A program made the translations under genes and the position numbers. From positions 1-6,100 of the forward strand of contig JACDAW010000495.1 in NCBI GenBank assembly GCA_013695245.1: DNA of 6,100 nt, given 5' to 3'. This DNA is from Pyrinomonadaceae bacterium. GTDB lineage: Bacteria > Acidobacteriota > Blastocatellia > Pyrinomonadales > Pyrinomonadaceae. Shown here in pieces: positions 1 to 5,520 of the stretch (positions are counted from its first letter, which is position 1; each line of letters starts with the position of its first letter). The notes beneath the pieces are model-generated. The model was not told the origin of the DNA, did not search any database, and worked only from the letters and a program-made list of their open reading frames with translations.

Positions 1-781
1 TCTGCCCGCAACCGAATTTTTTCCGAAATCGAAAGCGGCGGCAAACAAGGCAATCGAAATTGACGACACTCTCGCTGAAGCTCATGCCGGTCTCGGTTTC
101 GCCATACTTTTCTACGATTGGGATTGGAAGGCAGCCGAAAATCATTACAAACGAGCCTTAGAGCTTAATCCGAACAGCGCGGACACCCATCTAGCTTACG
201 CGGGATTATTTTCAGTCACGGGCAGGCTCGCGGAAGCACTCGCCGAAGTAAAACGCGCCAGAGAACTCGACCCGCTTAATTTGCGCGCCAACGCGCTTGA
301 GGGGCAGTTTCTGATTCTCGCCGGACAAACTGATGAAGGGTTAGCCAGATTGCAGAAAACTTTTGAACTAGAACCGAACTTTTTTCTCGCTCATTTGTTT
401 GCTGCGAGCGCTTATATCGAGAAAGGAATGTATCGGGAAGCTATCGCCGAAGCGACCAGAGCCAGAGACCTCTCCGGCGGCAACGCCGAAGCAATAGCCA
501 CGATAGGCTACGCTTTAGCGATATCGGGCAAACGCGACGAGGCAAGAACTGTGCTTGATGAGCTAAAGAAACGCACAAACGGGCGTTACGTCCCTCCTTA
601 CGCCTTCGCGCTTGTTCATCACGGCTTGGGCGAACGCGGCGAAGCGTTTGCCTGGTTGGAGCGGGGTATCGAGCAACGAGACCCGAAAATGATCTTTCTG
701 AAATTCGAACCTAAATGGAATAATTTGCACGGCGACCCGCGCTTTCAAGATTTGCTTCGTCGCGTCGGTTTTCCGCAATAA
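1..781 (+). CDS. TPR-repeat protein, C-terminal part (5' end outside window)
   Basis: The reading frame is open from position 2 (259 visible residues) to TAA at 779-781, so the gene begins upstream of the window. The TTG at 281 is internal: in-frame TPR sequence continues before it. Successive helix-turn-helix units of about 34 residues are visible, with typical TPR positions (ALELNPNSADTHLAYA near residues 50-65, ARELDPLNLRANAL, FELEPNFFLAHLFAASAY). The tail ends in DPRFQDLLRRVGFPQ. As family knowledge, this architecture and ending are common at the C terminus of Acidobacteriota proteins that carry an N-terminal winged-helix DNA-binding domain or Ser/Thr kinase domain followed by TPRs. Which N-terminal domain is present cannot be seen here. 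The TPR part probably mediates protein-protein contacts. The gene converges on lipA with 32 bp between stop codons and no strong terminator hairpin. The TPR assignment is firm; the full protein type is open. Confidence 0.85.
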   Translation, partial: LPATEFFPKSKAAANKAIEIDDTLAEAHAGLGFAILFYDWDWKAAENHYKRALELNPNSADTHLAYAGLFSVTGRLAEALAEVKRARELDPLNLRANALEGQFLILAGQTDEGLARLQKTFELEPNFFLAHLFAASAYIEKGMYREAIAEATRARDLSGGNAEAIATIGYALAISGKRDEARTVLDELKKRTNGRYVPPYAFALVHHGLGERGEAFAWLERGIEQRDPKMIFLKFEPKWNNLHGDPRFQDLLRRVGFPQ

Positions 782-813
782 ACTTTACTCTAATCGCGCT
801 TCTTCGCGTAGGC

Positions 814-1764
814 TTAACGTGCGACGGCGACACTTTCCGCTACAGCGTCGCTTGCCGATGTTCCTTCAACTTGCTGTCGCGCGTGATACGACGAGCGCGT
901 CAGCGGGCTTGATTCGACGTGATGAAATCCTAACTCCATTCCCACTTCACGCCAGCGCGCAAACTCTTCAGGCGTAACATAACGCTCTACGGGAAGGCGG
1001 CGCGCGTGCGGCTGCAAATATTGCCCGATGGTCATAATATCTACGGACGCGCGGCGCAAATCTTTCATTAGCTCAACGACTTCATCGAACGTCTCGCCGA
1101 GTCCGGCCATGATGCCGCTTTTGGTAAGCATCCCACGCTTCTCGGCGTCGCGGCGTCGGGCGGCGCGCGCAAGCAGCGTCAAGGTTTGATCATACTTTGC
1201 ATCGGGGCGCACGCGCTTATAGAGTCGCGCGATGGTTTCCGTATTGTGATTTAAAACATCGGGCTGCGCATCGAGTACTGCGTTCAAGGCCGCTTCATCG
1301 CCGTTAAAGTCGGGGATCAGAACTTCAACGCGGCACTCAGGGTTAAGAGCGCGCACCTCGCGGATCGTCTCCGCCCAGTGTGATGCGCCGCCGTCCGGCA
1401 GATCGTCGCGGTTAACTGAAGTGATAACGGCGTGTGCGAGATTCAAATGTCGCACGGCTTCCGCGACATGGCGTGGCTCATCTCTATCGAGCGCGCCGGG
1501 CGTGCCTTTCGTGACCGCGCAGAACCCGCAGTGGCGCGTGCAAGTGTCGCCACCGAGCATGAACGTTGCGGTACGGTCGCTCCAACATTCAAAGATGTTC
1601 GGGCAGCGCGCCTCCTGACAAACCGTGTGCAGGTTTAAGCCTTCGATAAGTTTAAGCACATGGTTTTGATTTGTCGGGTTGCCGAGGCGAATCTTCAACC
1701 ATTCGGGCTTCGGGGCGCGAGCGGGCGGTTTAGTGTTGCTGATAACTCGAAGTTCGCGGCTCAT
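814..1764 (-). CDS. lipA: Lipoyl synthase LipA (radical SAM)
   Basis: This 316-residue cytoplasmic radical-SAM enzyme inserts two sulfur atoms at C6 and C8 of protein-bound octanoyl groups, the last step of lipoate assembly on 2-oxoacid dehydrogenases and GcvH. Diagnostic motifs are visible. The auxiliary-cluster CX4CX5C motif is C49, C54 and C60 (VCQEARCPNIFECW). The radical-SAM CX3CX2C motif is C75, C79 and C82 (CTRHCGFC). The C-terminal RSSYHA motif supplies the serine ligand of the auxiliary cluster. The length is normal for the family. I chose ATG 1764 because GAGAGGA lies 5 nt upstream and the candidate promoter at 1800-1829 would start RNA near 1793. The in-frame TTG at 1797 would add 11 residues but falls upstream of that RNA start. 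The partner gene lipB is about 3 kb upstream on the same strand. Confidence 0.96.
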   Translation of the reverse strand: MSRELRVISNTKPPARAPKPEWLKIRLGNPTNQNHVLKLIEGLNLHTVCQEARCPNIFECWSDRTATFMLGGDTCTRHCGFCAVTKGTPGALDRDEPRHVAEAVRHLNLAHAVITSVNRDDLPDGGASHWAETIREVRALNPECRVEVLIPDFNGDEAALNAVLDAQPDVLNHNTETIARLYKRVRPDAKYDQTLTLLARAARRRDAEKRGMLTKSGIMAGLGETFDEVVELMKDLRRASVDIMTIGQYLQPHARRLPVERYVTPEEFARWREVGMELGFHHVESSPLTRSSYHARQQVEGTSASDAVAESVAVAR

Positions 1765-1799
1765 CAAAATCCTCTCTGACTCTTTACGGCTGCACAATC

Positions 1800-1829
1800 A
1801 TTTTATCATTCGTGCCCTCTAATTGTCGC
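1800..1829 (-). promoter_or_regulatory. Candidate lipA promoter with extended -10
   Basis: Read on the minus strand, GCGACA (1829-1824, 4/6 match to TTGACA) is followed after 18 bp by TAAAAT (1805-1800, 5/6 match to TATAAT). TGA directly before the -10 makes an extended -10 TGATAAAAT. The predicted RNA start near 1793 gives a leader of about 29 nt containing the lipA ribosome-binding site. It is assigned by consensus match only. Confidence 0.45.
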
Positions 1830-1859
1830 CCTTCCGATTAAAGCGCGCGGCGGCAAGCG

Positions 1860-1911
1860 GAAAAGAGATTAAGCGTGAGCGGCATGTTCCATTCGCGCTT
1901 AATCTCTTTTC
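1860..1911 (-). terminator. Long inverted repeat, probable bidirectional terminator
   Basis: A perfect 16-bp inverted repeat has arms at 1860-1875 and 1896-1911 (AAAAGAGATTAAGCG against CGCTTAATCTCTTTT plus one outer G-C pair) around a 20-nt loop. It lies 43 bp past the PEP-CTERM gene's stop codon and upstream of the candidate lipA promoter. The 3' arm ends in CUCUUUU on both strands, so it could terminate RNA in either direction, although the U run belongs to the stem and is short. The likeliest role is to end PEP-CTERM transcription and insulate lipA. A processing or stability hairpin is the alternative. Confidence 0.55.
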
Positions 1912-1953
1912 GCTCAAAATGCTCTTGTTGTAAATTCAAGCGTCGTAGAGCAA

Positions 1954-2817
1954 TCAATCATTCTTCCGCAAACCCGCTTTGCCTCGGCGATAGCGCGCCG
2001 CAATTCCCGCTAGACCTGTGCTGAGCAGCAGAACCGTCGCGGGTTCGGGCACAGTCGCTTGCGGTTCGCTGTAAATGAAATCGTCCATCACAACCACATC
2101 AACAGGATTTCCGTTCGAGTCGTTGGGGCCTAAGATCGAATTGCCGCTTGTGATGCGCACACGCGCGGCGCGCTCGCCCGCGTCAAAGAAGACGCCGAGA
2201 AACGAAAGCCCGTTATTCGCCGTCGGGACAAAGAAAGTGCCGAGCGAATTGTTGTTGATGTCGAAGAACTGAAGGCTCGTGGTGTTCGCCAGATCAACGT
2301 CGGTGAAGACTGCGCCGAAGCCGTTGACGGTCGCGGGGATGTTCGTGCCCGGCACGAAGAAGTTTACGTCCGTGATGTTGCTGCCTAATGCGGTGAAAAG
2401 TCGTTGCGGGCTGAATGTTCGGAAGATGTCGGGATACTGCGCATTGATGTTGCCAAACTCAATCGGCGTGCTCGTCGGATTCGAGGCGTTGGCGCTGACT
2501 TGAAAACCCGTGCCCGGCGTTGAGAAGACCGCACCGCGCGGCGAGTTGGAGTTGAAGAAATTAGCGGGCAGGTTATTTGGCGCGGCGGATGCGTCCGGCA
2601 CGCCGTCCCAGTTGATCTCGCGGCGGCCAGAACCGAACGATCCGGCCACGTTCGGGTTAAGCGTGCCTAGTTGGGTGCGAAACGCATCAACCTGCGATTG
2701 GATAGCGGTTGAATCTGTTCCGGACGCTGAGAAAATGACGGGCGCAGCCATCCCTGTCGTCGCAGGCAGCGCGAGGGCAAAAATTATAGTAATAAGCTTA
2801 ACGTATGTTTGAGACAT
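1954..2817 (-). CDS. PEP-CTERM sorting domain exported protein
   Basis: This 287-residue exported protein has an N-terminal signal peptide (hydrophobic residues 6-20, probable cleavage after GMAA near 25). Its C-terminal sorting signal consists of VPEPATVLLLSTGLAG (from residue 256, PEP at 257-259), a short hydrophobic helix, and a basic tail ARYRRGK followed by seven further residues. As family knowledge, an exosortase (EpsH/XrtA type) recognises the PEP motif, and such proteins reach the outer surface or extracellular matrix together with exopolysaccharide. The central 230 residues are rich in Asn, Phe, Thr and Gly and look like a beta-sandwich. They include GRREINWDGVPD near residue 65 and GFGAVFTDVD near residue 168, which I remember as recurring in other exported bacterial proteins, but I can give no domain name. 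AGGA lies 8 nt before ATG 2817. No exosortase gene is in the window. The sorting signal is secure; the molecular role is unknown. Confidence 0.9.
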   Translation of the reverse strand: MSQTYVKLITIIFALALPATTGMAAPVIFSASGTDSTAIQSQVDAFRTQLGTLNPNVAGSFGSGRREINWDGVPDASAAPNNLPANFFNSNSPRGAVFSTPGTGFQVSANASNPTSTPIEFGNINAQYPDIFRTFSPQRLFTALGSNITDVNFFVPGTNIPATVNGFGAVFTDVDLANTTSLQFFDINNNSLGTFFVPTANNGLSFLGVFFDAGERAARVRITSGNSILGPNDSNGNPVDVVVMDDFIYSEPQATVPEPATVLLLSTGLAGIAARYRRGKAGLRKND

Positions 2818-3054
2818 GATGAGCGTCCTTTCCGTGCCCAGCTTGCGAGGTGGAAACTTGCTGGGCGTTAGACGTTAAAGTGAATGTGGCGCGAGGCAAG
2901 CCGGAGCCGAAACTCATGCCGAGTTAGTTTCGCTTTATGTGCGAGGAGTTATTAACGCTTTTCCGGTCGGCGAGAGTGATGTTGTGTTAAGGCGAAGCGT
3001 GTGCGCGTCGTCTCAAGTATGGTTGCGGCCGGAAATAAACCTATTGGATGATGT
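2818..3054 (-). promoter_or_regulatory. Long candidate 5' leader of the PEP-CTERM gene
   Basis: The stretch between the DoxX-like gene and the PEP-CTERM start holds no credible gene. If the promoter at 3055-3084 is real, most of it is an untranslated leader of roughly 230 nt. Two hairpin-capable inverted repeats are visible: a 7-bp stem with arms 2836-2842 and 2860-2866 (GCCCAGC/GCTGGGC), just upstream of the ribosome-binding site, and a 7-bp stem with arms 2908-2914 and 2926-2932 (CGAAACT/AGTTTCG). It does not match a riboswitch consensus that I can recognise. Confidence 0.3.
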
Positions 3055-3084
3055 TTTTTATCTTATTTGGCGGGCGGCTGTCAA
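3055..3084 (-). promoter_or_regulatory. Candidate promoter of the PEP-CTERM gene
   Basis: Read on the minus strand, a perfect -35 TTGACA (3084-3079) is followed after 18 bp by TAAAAA (3060-3055, 4/6 match to TATAAT) within an AT-rich patch. It starts 10 bp after the DoxX-like gene's stop codon. The perfect -35 is the main support and the -10 is weak. No terminator was seen between the DoxX-like gene and this site, so read-through from upstream is also possible. Confidence 0.35.
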
Positions 3085-3093
3085 TGGCAACAA

Positions 3094-3636
3094 TCACACT
3101 TTAGCCGCATGTTTGAGCGTCGCTTGTTCGCTTGCAACTTGCGCGCGGCGCGCCGCCTGCTGCGGGTCGGCGATGACGCGTCCGCCGCGCACCGTTGCGC
3201 CGATCACAAGTCCTGCGCTGATGAGCACGATGTTTTTGATGATGTACTGTCCTTCGAGCGTCGGCGCATACGGTAGTCTGGCGAAAACCTCGTTGGGAAA
3301 CATAAACAAAGGCGTCACCGTGCCGAGCATCTGCACGAAGAGCAACAGGAGCGTCGCGCGCATGAAAAGATTTGTGATAAGTCCGATTCCGATCAGACAC
3401 TCCCACACCGCGAGCAGAAGGATGCTAACGTGCGCGGGGACGATCCCGAAAGTTAATAAACTAATCGTGCGCGTCGCTAAATCCTGTGCCGGACTCAATC
3501 CGGGGAAAAACTTCAGCGCGCCGAACCACAGGAAAACTATTCCAAGCGATACGCGCAAGAACACAACGCCGTAGCGCGCCATCCATTCCGTAATGCGTTC
3601 ATCAATCTCATTGAACACGCGATAAAGGCGCTGCAT
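3094..3636 (-). CDS. DoxX-like four-helix membrane protein
   Basis: This 180-residue integral inner-membrane protein has four predicted transmembrane helices, near residues 22-44 (YGVVFLRVSLGIVFLWFGAL), 58-86, 92-114 and 133-150. A short cytoplasmic-type N terminus and a hydrophilic Ala/Gln/Arg-rich tail flank them. The layout and the FLRVSLGIVFLWFGALKFFPG motif fit the DoxX/DUF417 (YkgB-like) superfamily. Its members have been linked to quinone or thiol redox chemistry, but mostly have no proven reaction. GGAG (3645-3648) lies 8 nt before ATG 3636, which fixes the start. The gene is 64 bp downstream of the dehydratase and has its own candidate promoter. A 211-residue open frame on the other strand covers the same DNA and is best read as its shadow. 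Family placement is moderately sure; function is unknown. Confidence 0.8.
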   Translation of the reverse strand: MQRLYRVFNEIDERITEWMARYGVVFLRVSLGIVFLWFGALKFFPGLSPAQDLATRTISLLTFGIVPAHVSILLLAVWECLIGIGLITNLFMRATLLLLFVQMLGTVTPLFMFPNEVFARLPYAPTLEGQYIIKNIVLISAGLVIGATVRGGRVIADPQQAARRAQVASEQATLKHAAKV

Positions 3637-3666
3637 AGCCGTGACTCCTTTTAGTAATGCAATTCC

Positions 3667-3675
3667 ATTTTACCA
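3667..3675 (-). promoter_or_regulatory. Candidate extended -10 promoter of the DoxX-like gene
   Basis: TGGTAAAAT on the minus strand (3675-3667) is an extended -10 box (TGN plus TAAAAT, 5/6). RNA would start near 3660, giving a leader of about 24 nt that carries the AAAAGGAG ribosome-binding site. No good -35 is visible at 16-18 bp, which extended -10 promoters can tolerate. Confidence 0.35.
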
Positions 3676-3700
3676 CCGGCCAAACGTCGCTTGGCGAAGT

Positions 3701-4654
3701 TCACGAGGATGCAATTGCCGCGAGCGCGGACGGGTCAACATTTCCACCGGAGAGGACGACGCCGATGCGCCGCACGTCGCCGGGCAGTTTACCGAAAAGC
3801 ACGGCCGCGGCGGCCGTGGCGCCCGTAGGTTCAACGACTAGCTTCATGCGAAAAAGAATAAAGCGCATCGTTTCTATGATCTCATCGTCGGAAATTAAGA
3901 GGACGTCTTCGGCGTTGCGTTGCAAAACGGGAAACGTGAGCGCGCCCGGAGCTTGATTGCGCATTCCGTCGGCGATTGTCGCGGGCGGCGGGATACAAAC
4001 TCTTTCGCCGCGCCGGAGAGATTGCAACGTGTCGTCCGCTCCTTCAGCTTCAACGGCGAAGAGTCGGATACGTTCGTTAATAGCTTTAGCTGCGGTGCTC
4101 GCGCCCGCGAACAATCCGCCGCCGCCGCACGGTGTGACGATAGAGTCGAGATCAGGCACATCCTCCAACAACTCAAGCGCGCACGTTCCCTGTCCCGCCA
4201 TCACCAAATAATCATCGTAAGGCGGCACAAGCGTTAAGCTCTCGCTTTCGGCGATATTGCGCGCGAAGAGTTCACGATCATCTCTTTGACGATCATAAAA
4301 TCTCACTTCAGCTCCGTAGCCGCGCGTGGCGATAACTTTAGTTTGCGGCGCATCGGTTGGCATCGCAATTACGGCGCGCGTGTTTGCATCGCGTGCGGCG
4401 AGCGCCACCGCCTGCGCATGATTGCCGGAAGAGAATGCGACCACGCCGCGTCCGCGTTCATCTTCACTGAGAGCGAGAATCTTATTCGTCGCCCCGCGAA
4501 TCTTAAACGCTCCGGCGCGCTGTAAATTCTCGCACTTAAAGAAAACCTCTCTTCCGACACGCTCGTTAAACGAACGCGAGGTGATAACCGGCGTGCGATG
4601 GACAAACGAACAGATTCGTCGCTGCGCTTCTTTGATCGTTTCAAACATCAGCAT
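3701..4654 (-). CDS. PLP-dependent serine/threonine dehydratase (serine racemase-like)
   Basis: This 317-residue fold-type II PLP enzyme is a single catalytic domain without the C-terminal ACT-like regulatory domain of biosynthetic threonine deaminase. Visible elements are the Schiff-base lysine K51 in GAFKIRGA, SSGNHAQ (residues 75-81, PLP-contacting Asn78), the phosphate-binding GGGG loop (177-180), EPTGA (275-279) and SGGN (302-305, contacting the pyridine nitrogen). The segment VEAEGADDTLQS keeps E202, A206 and D208, which align with the divalent-metal site E210/A214/D216 of human serine racemase. Ser76 aligns with the re-face acid-base Ser84 of that enzyme, where threonine deaminases usually have Ala. 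The likely reaction is deamination of L-serine, L-threonine or 3-hydroxyaspartate, possibly with serine racemisation; sequence alone cannot decide. Start: ATG 4654, or ATG 4648 two codons later. Neither has a clear ribosome-binding site. The gene lies 52 bp downstream of lipB. Confidence 0.9.
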   Translation of the reverse strand: MLMFETIKEAQRRICSFVHRTPVITSRSFNERVGREVFFKCENLQRAGAFKIRGATNKILALSEDERGRGVVAFSSGNHAQAVALAARDANTRAVIAMPTDAPQTKVIATRGYGAEVRFYDRQRDDRELFARNIAESESLTLVPPYDDYLVMAGQGTCALELLEDVPDLDSIVTPCGGGGLFAGASTAAKAINERIRLFAVEAEGADDTLQSLRRGERVCIPPPATIADGMRNQAPGALTFPVLQRNAEDVLLISDDEIIETMRFILFRMKLVVEPTGATAAAAVLFGKLPGDVRRIGVVLSGGNVDPSALAAIASS

Positions 4655-4725
4655 AAGCAGTAAGGAGTCAGGCGGTTAGCGGTAAGCAGTTTTAACTTTC
4701 TGCTGCTTACTCTTTACCGCTTACC
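4655..4725 (-). repeat. Inverted cluster of degenerate heptamer repeats
   Basis: On the plus strand, 4655-4690 reads as AAGCAGT, AAGGAGT, CAGGCGGT, TAGCGGT, AAGCAGT: five units of 7-8 bp near AAGCGGT. On the minus strand, 4725-4705 reads GGTAAGC, GGTAAAG, AGTAAGC, the same unit in the opposite direction. The two blocks flank a 14-bp AT-rich centre and can pair (GTAAGCAG 4682-4689 with CTGCTTAC 4703-4710; GGTTAGCGGTAA 4674-4685 with TTACCGCTTACC 4714-4725, 11 of 12). Because the units are similar, the RNA could fold in alternative registers. The cluster fills the lipB-dehydratase gap and runs into both gene ends. Confidence 0.7.
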
Positions 4726-5390
4726 AGAATATTTTCCTTTGTCGTCATCTCAAAAACATCTGCGAAGCGCGTGATGATCGCGTCTTCAACTTCGCTTAGA
4801 TCAACTTCGCGTCCTAAAATCTTCTTCATCGAAGCCACAGGCTCACCCTCGCAGGGCACGATCAGATCAAAGAAACTTAAATCCGTGTTTACATTTAAAG
4901 CGAAGCCATGAGTCGTCACCCAGCGCGCGATGTGAATGCCGATGGCGGCGACCTTGCCTTGCTCCGTATGCACGCCGGTCAACCCTTTGATCTGAAAACC
5001 CTCGATGCCGAAATCGTTGAGCGTGCGGATCAAAACCTCTTCCAAATCGCGCACAAAGCGGTGAACATCTTCGCGGTCAGGACTTAAATTCATGATTGGA
5101 TAACCGACTAATTGTCCAAGACCATGATAAGTTGCGCGTCCTCCACGATTTGATTCAAACGCTTCAACTCCGCGCCGTGTTAGCTCTTCCGCAGTTGCAA
5201 TCATAGCCGCGCTTGTCGAGCGGCGACCGAGTGTAATCACATGAGGATGTTCAACAAGCAGAAGCGTGTCAGACTCCGCGCGTTCGCGCACGAGGCGTTC
5301 AATCTCCTTTTGAATTTCGAGCGCGTCCGCATAACCGAGTCGTCCCAAGCGGCGCACGCGCAATTCTCTTTGTCGCTTCCCGTCAGGCAT
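4707..5390 (-). CDS. lipB: Octanoyl-ACP:protein octanoyltransferase LipB
   Basis: This 227-residue cytoplasmic enzyme transfers octanoate from acyl carrier protein to the target lysine of lipoyl domains (pyruvate and 2-oxoglutarate dehydrogenases, GcvH) through a thioester intermediate, supplying the substrate of LipA. Family motifs are present: LLLVEHPHVITLGRRS (43-58), RGGRATYHGLGQ (82-93, with Leu91 where Pro is usual), GKVAAIGIH with catalytic Lys146, THGFALNVN (160-168) and the acyl-accepting Cys180 in FDLIVPCE. Length is normal. ATG 5390 is the natural start, but no strong ribosome-binding site precedes it and the predicted leader is only about 15 nt. The last residues (LVSGKE) and the stop codon are encoded by the heptamer repeat cluster, so this tail is probably variable among relatives. 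The neighbouring dehydratase may be co-transcribed. Confidence 0.95.
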   Translation of the reverse strand: MPDGKRQRELRVRRLGRLGYADALEIQKEIERLVRERAESDTLLLVEHPHVITLGRRSTSAAMIATAEELTRRGVEAFESNRGGRATYHGLGQLVGYPIMNLSPDREDVHRFVRDLEEVLIRTLNDFGIEGFQIKGLTGVHTEQGKVAAIGIHIARWVTTHGFALNVNTDLSFFDLIVPCEGEPVASMKKILGREVDLSEVEDAIITRFADVFEMTTKENILVSGKE

Positions 5391-5400
5391 AATTGAATTT

Positions 5401-5420
5401 TACAATTTAATATTGTATCA
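5401..5420 (-). promoter_or_regulatory. lipB promoter candidate with overlapping palindrome
   Basis: TGATACAAT on the minus strand (5420-5412) is an extended -10 box that would start lipB RNA near 5405. The box is one half of a perfect palindrome, TACAAT-TTAAT-ATTGTA (5401-5417), 6-bp arms with a 5-bp spacer. A dimeric regulator could bind there and block polymerase, or the symmetry could arise by chance in AT-rich DNA. No good -35 is seen at the usual distance. Confidence 0.4.
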
Positions 5421-5466
5421 GCATCTCAGTAAAAGGCGCGATGGACATTTCGCGCGCATTTCGTGC

Positions 5467-5496
5467 TTGACGCGGCTTCGCTTTCGAGAATAGTTT
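5467..5496 (+). promoter_or_regulatory. Candidate promoter of the small secreted-protein gene
   Basis: TTGACG (5467-5472, 5/6 match to the -35) is followed after 18 bp by TAGTTT (5491-5496), which keeps the most conserved T, A and final T of the -10 but is otherwise weak. RNA would start near 5503, about 18 nt before the proposed TTG start, leaving only the AAAAGGAG ribosome-binding site in the leader. Confidence 0.3.
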
Positions 5497-5520
5497 GAGA
5501 GCAAAAGGAGAGATTATATT

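Noticed and set aside
281..283. TTG at 281 as the start of the TPR gene
   Set aside because: The same frame is open to the window edge and upstream codons encode further TPR units, so the gene is simply cut by the window.
782..813. Terminator hairpin between the convergent TPR gene and lipA
   Set aside because: Only a 4-bp CGCG stem around a 6-nt loop is visible and no U run follows, so it is too weak to annotate.
1765..1797. Upstream TTG start for lipA at 1797
   Set aside because: ATG 1764 has a strong ribosome-binding site 5 nt away, and the predicted RNA start near 1793 falls after the TTG. LipA does not need the extra residues.
2907..2923. Sigma-54 type -24/-12 promoter (CGGCATGAGTTTCGG on the minus strand) for the PEP-CTERM gene
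   Set aside because: RpoN control of PEP-CTERM genes is known in some bacteria, but the -12 element reads TCGG instead of TTGC, so the match is too weak.
2818..2960. Cyclic-di-GMP (GEMM) riboswitch in the PEP-CTERM leader
   Set aside because: A GGACGC fragment is present near the start codon, but the conserved GCAAACC and CGAAAG blocks and the expected stem layout are missing.
2939..3574. 211-residue open frame on the plus strand across the DoxX-like gene
   Set aside because: It lies antisense to a gene with a good ribosome-binding site and clear transmembrane pattern. Its translation is Cys/Arg/Ser-rich low-quality sequence without domain features.
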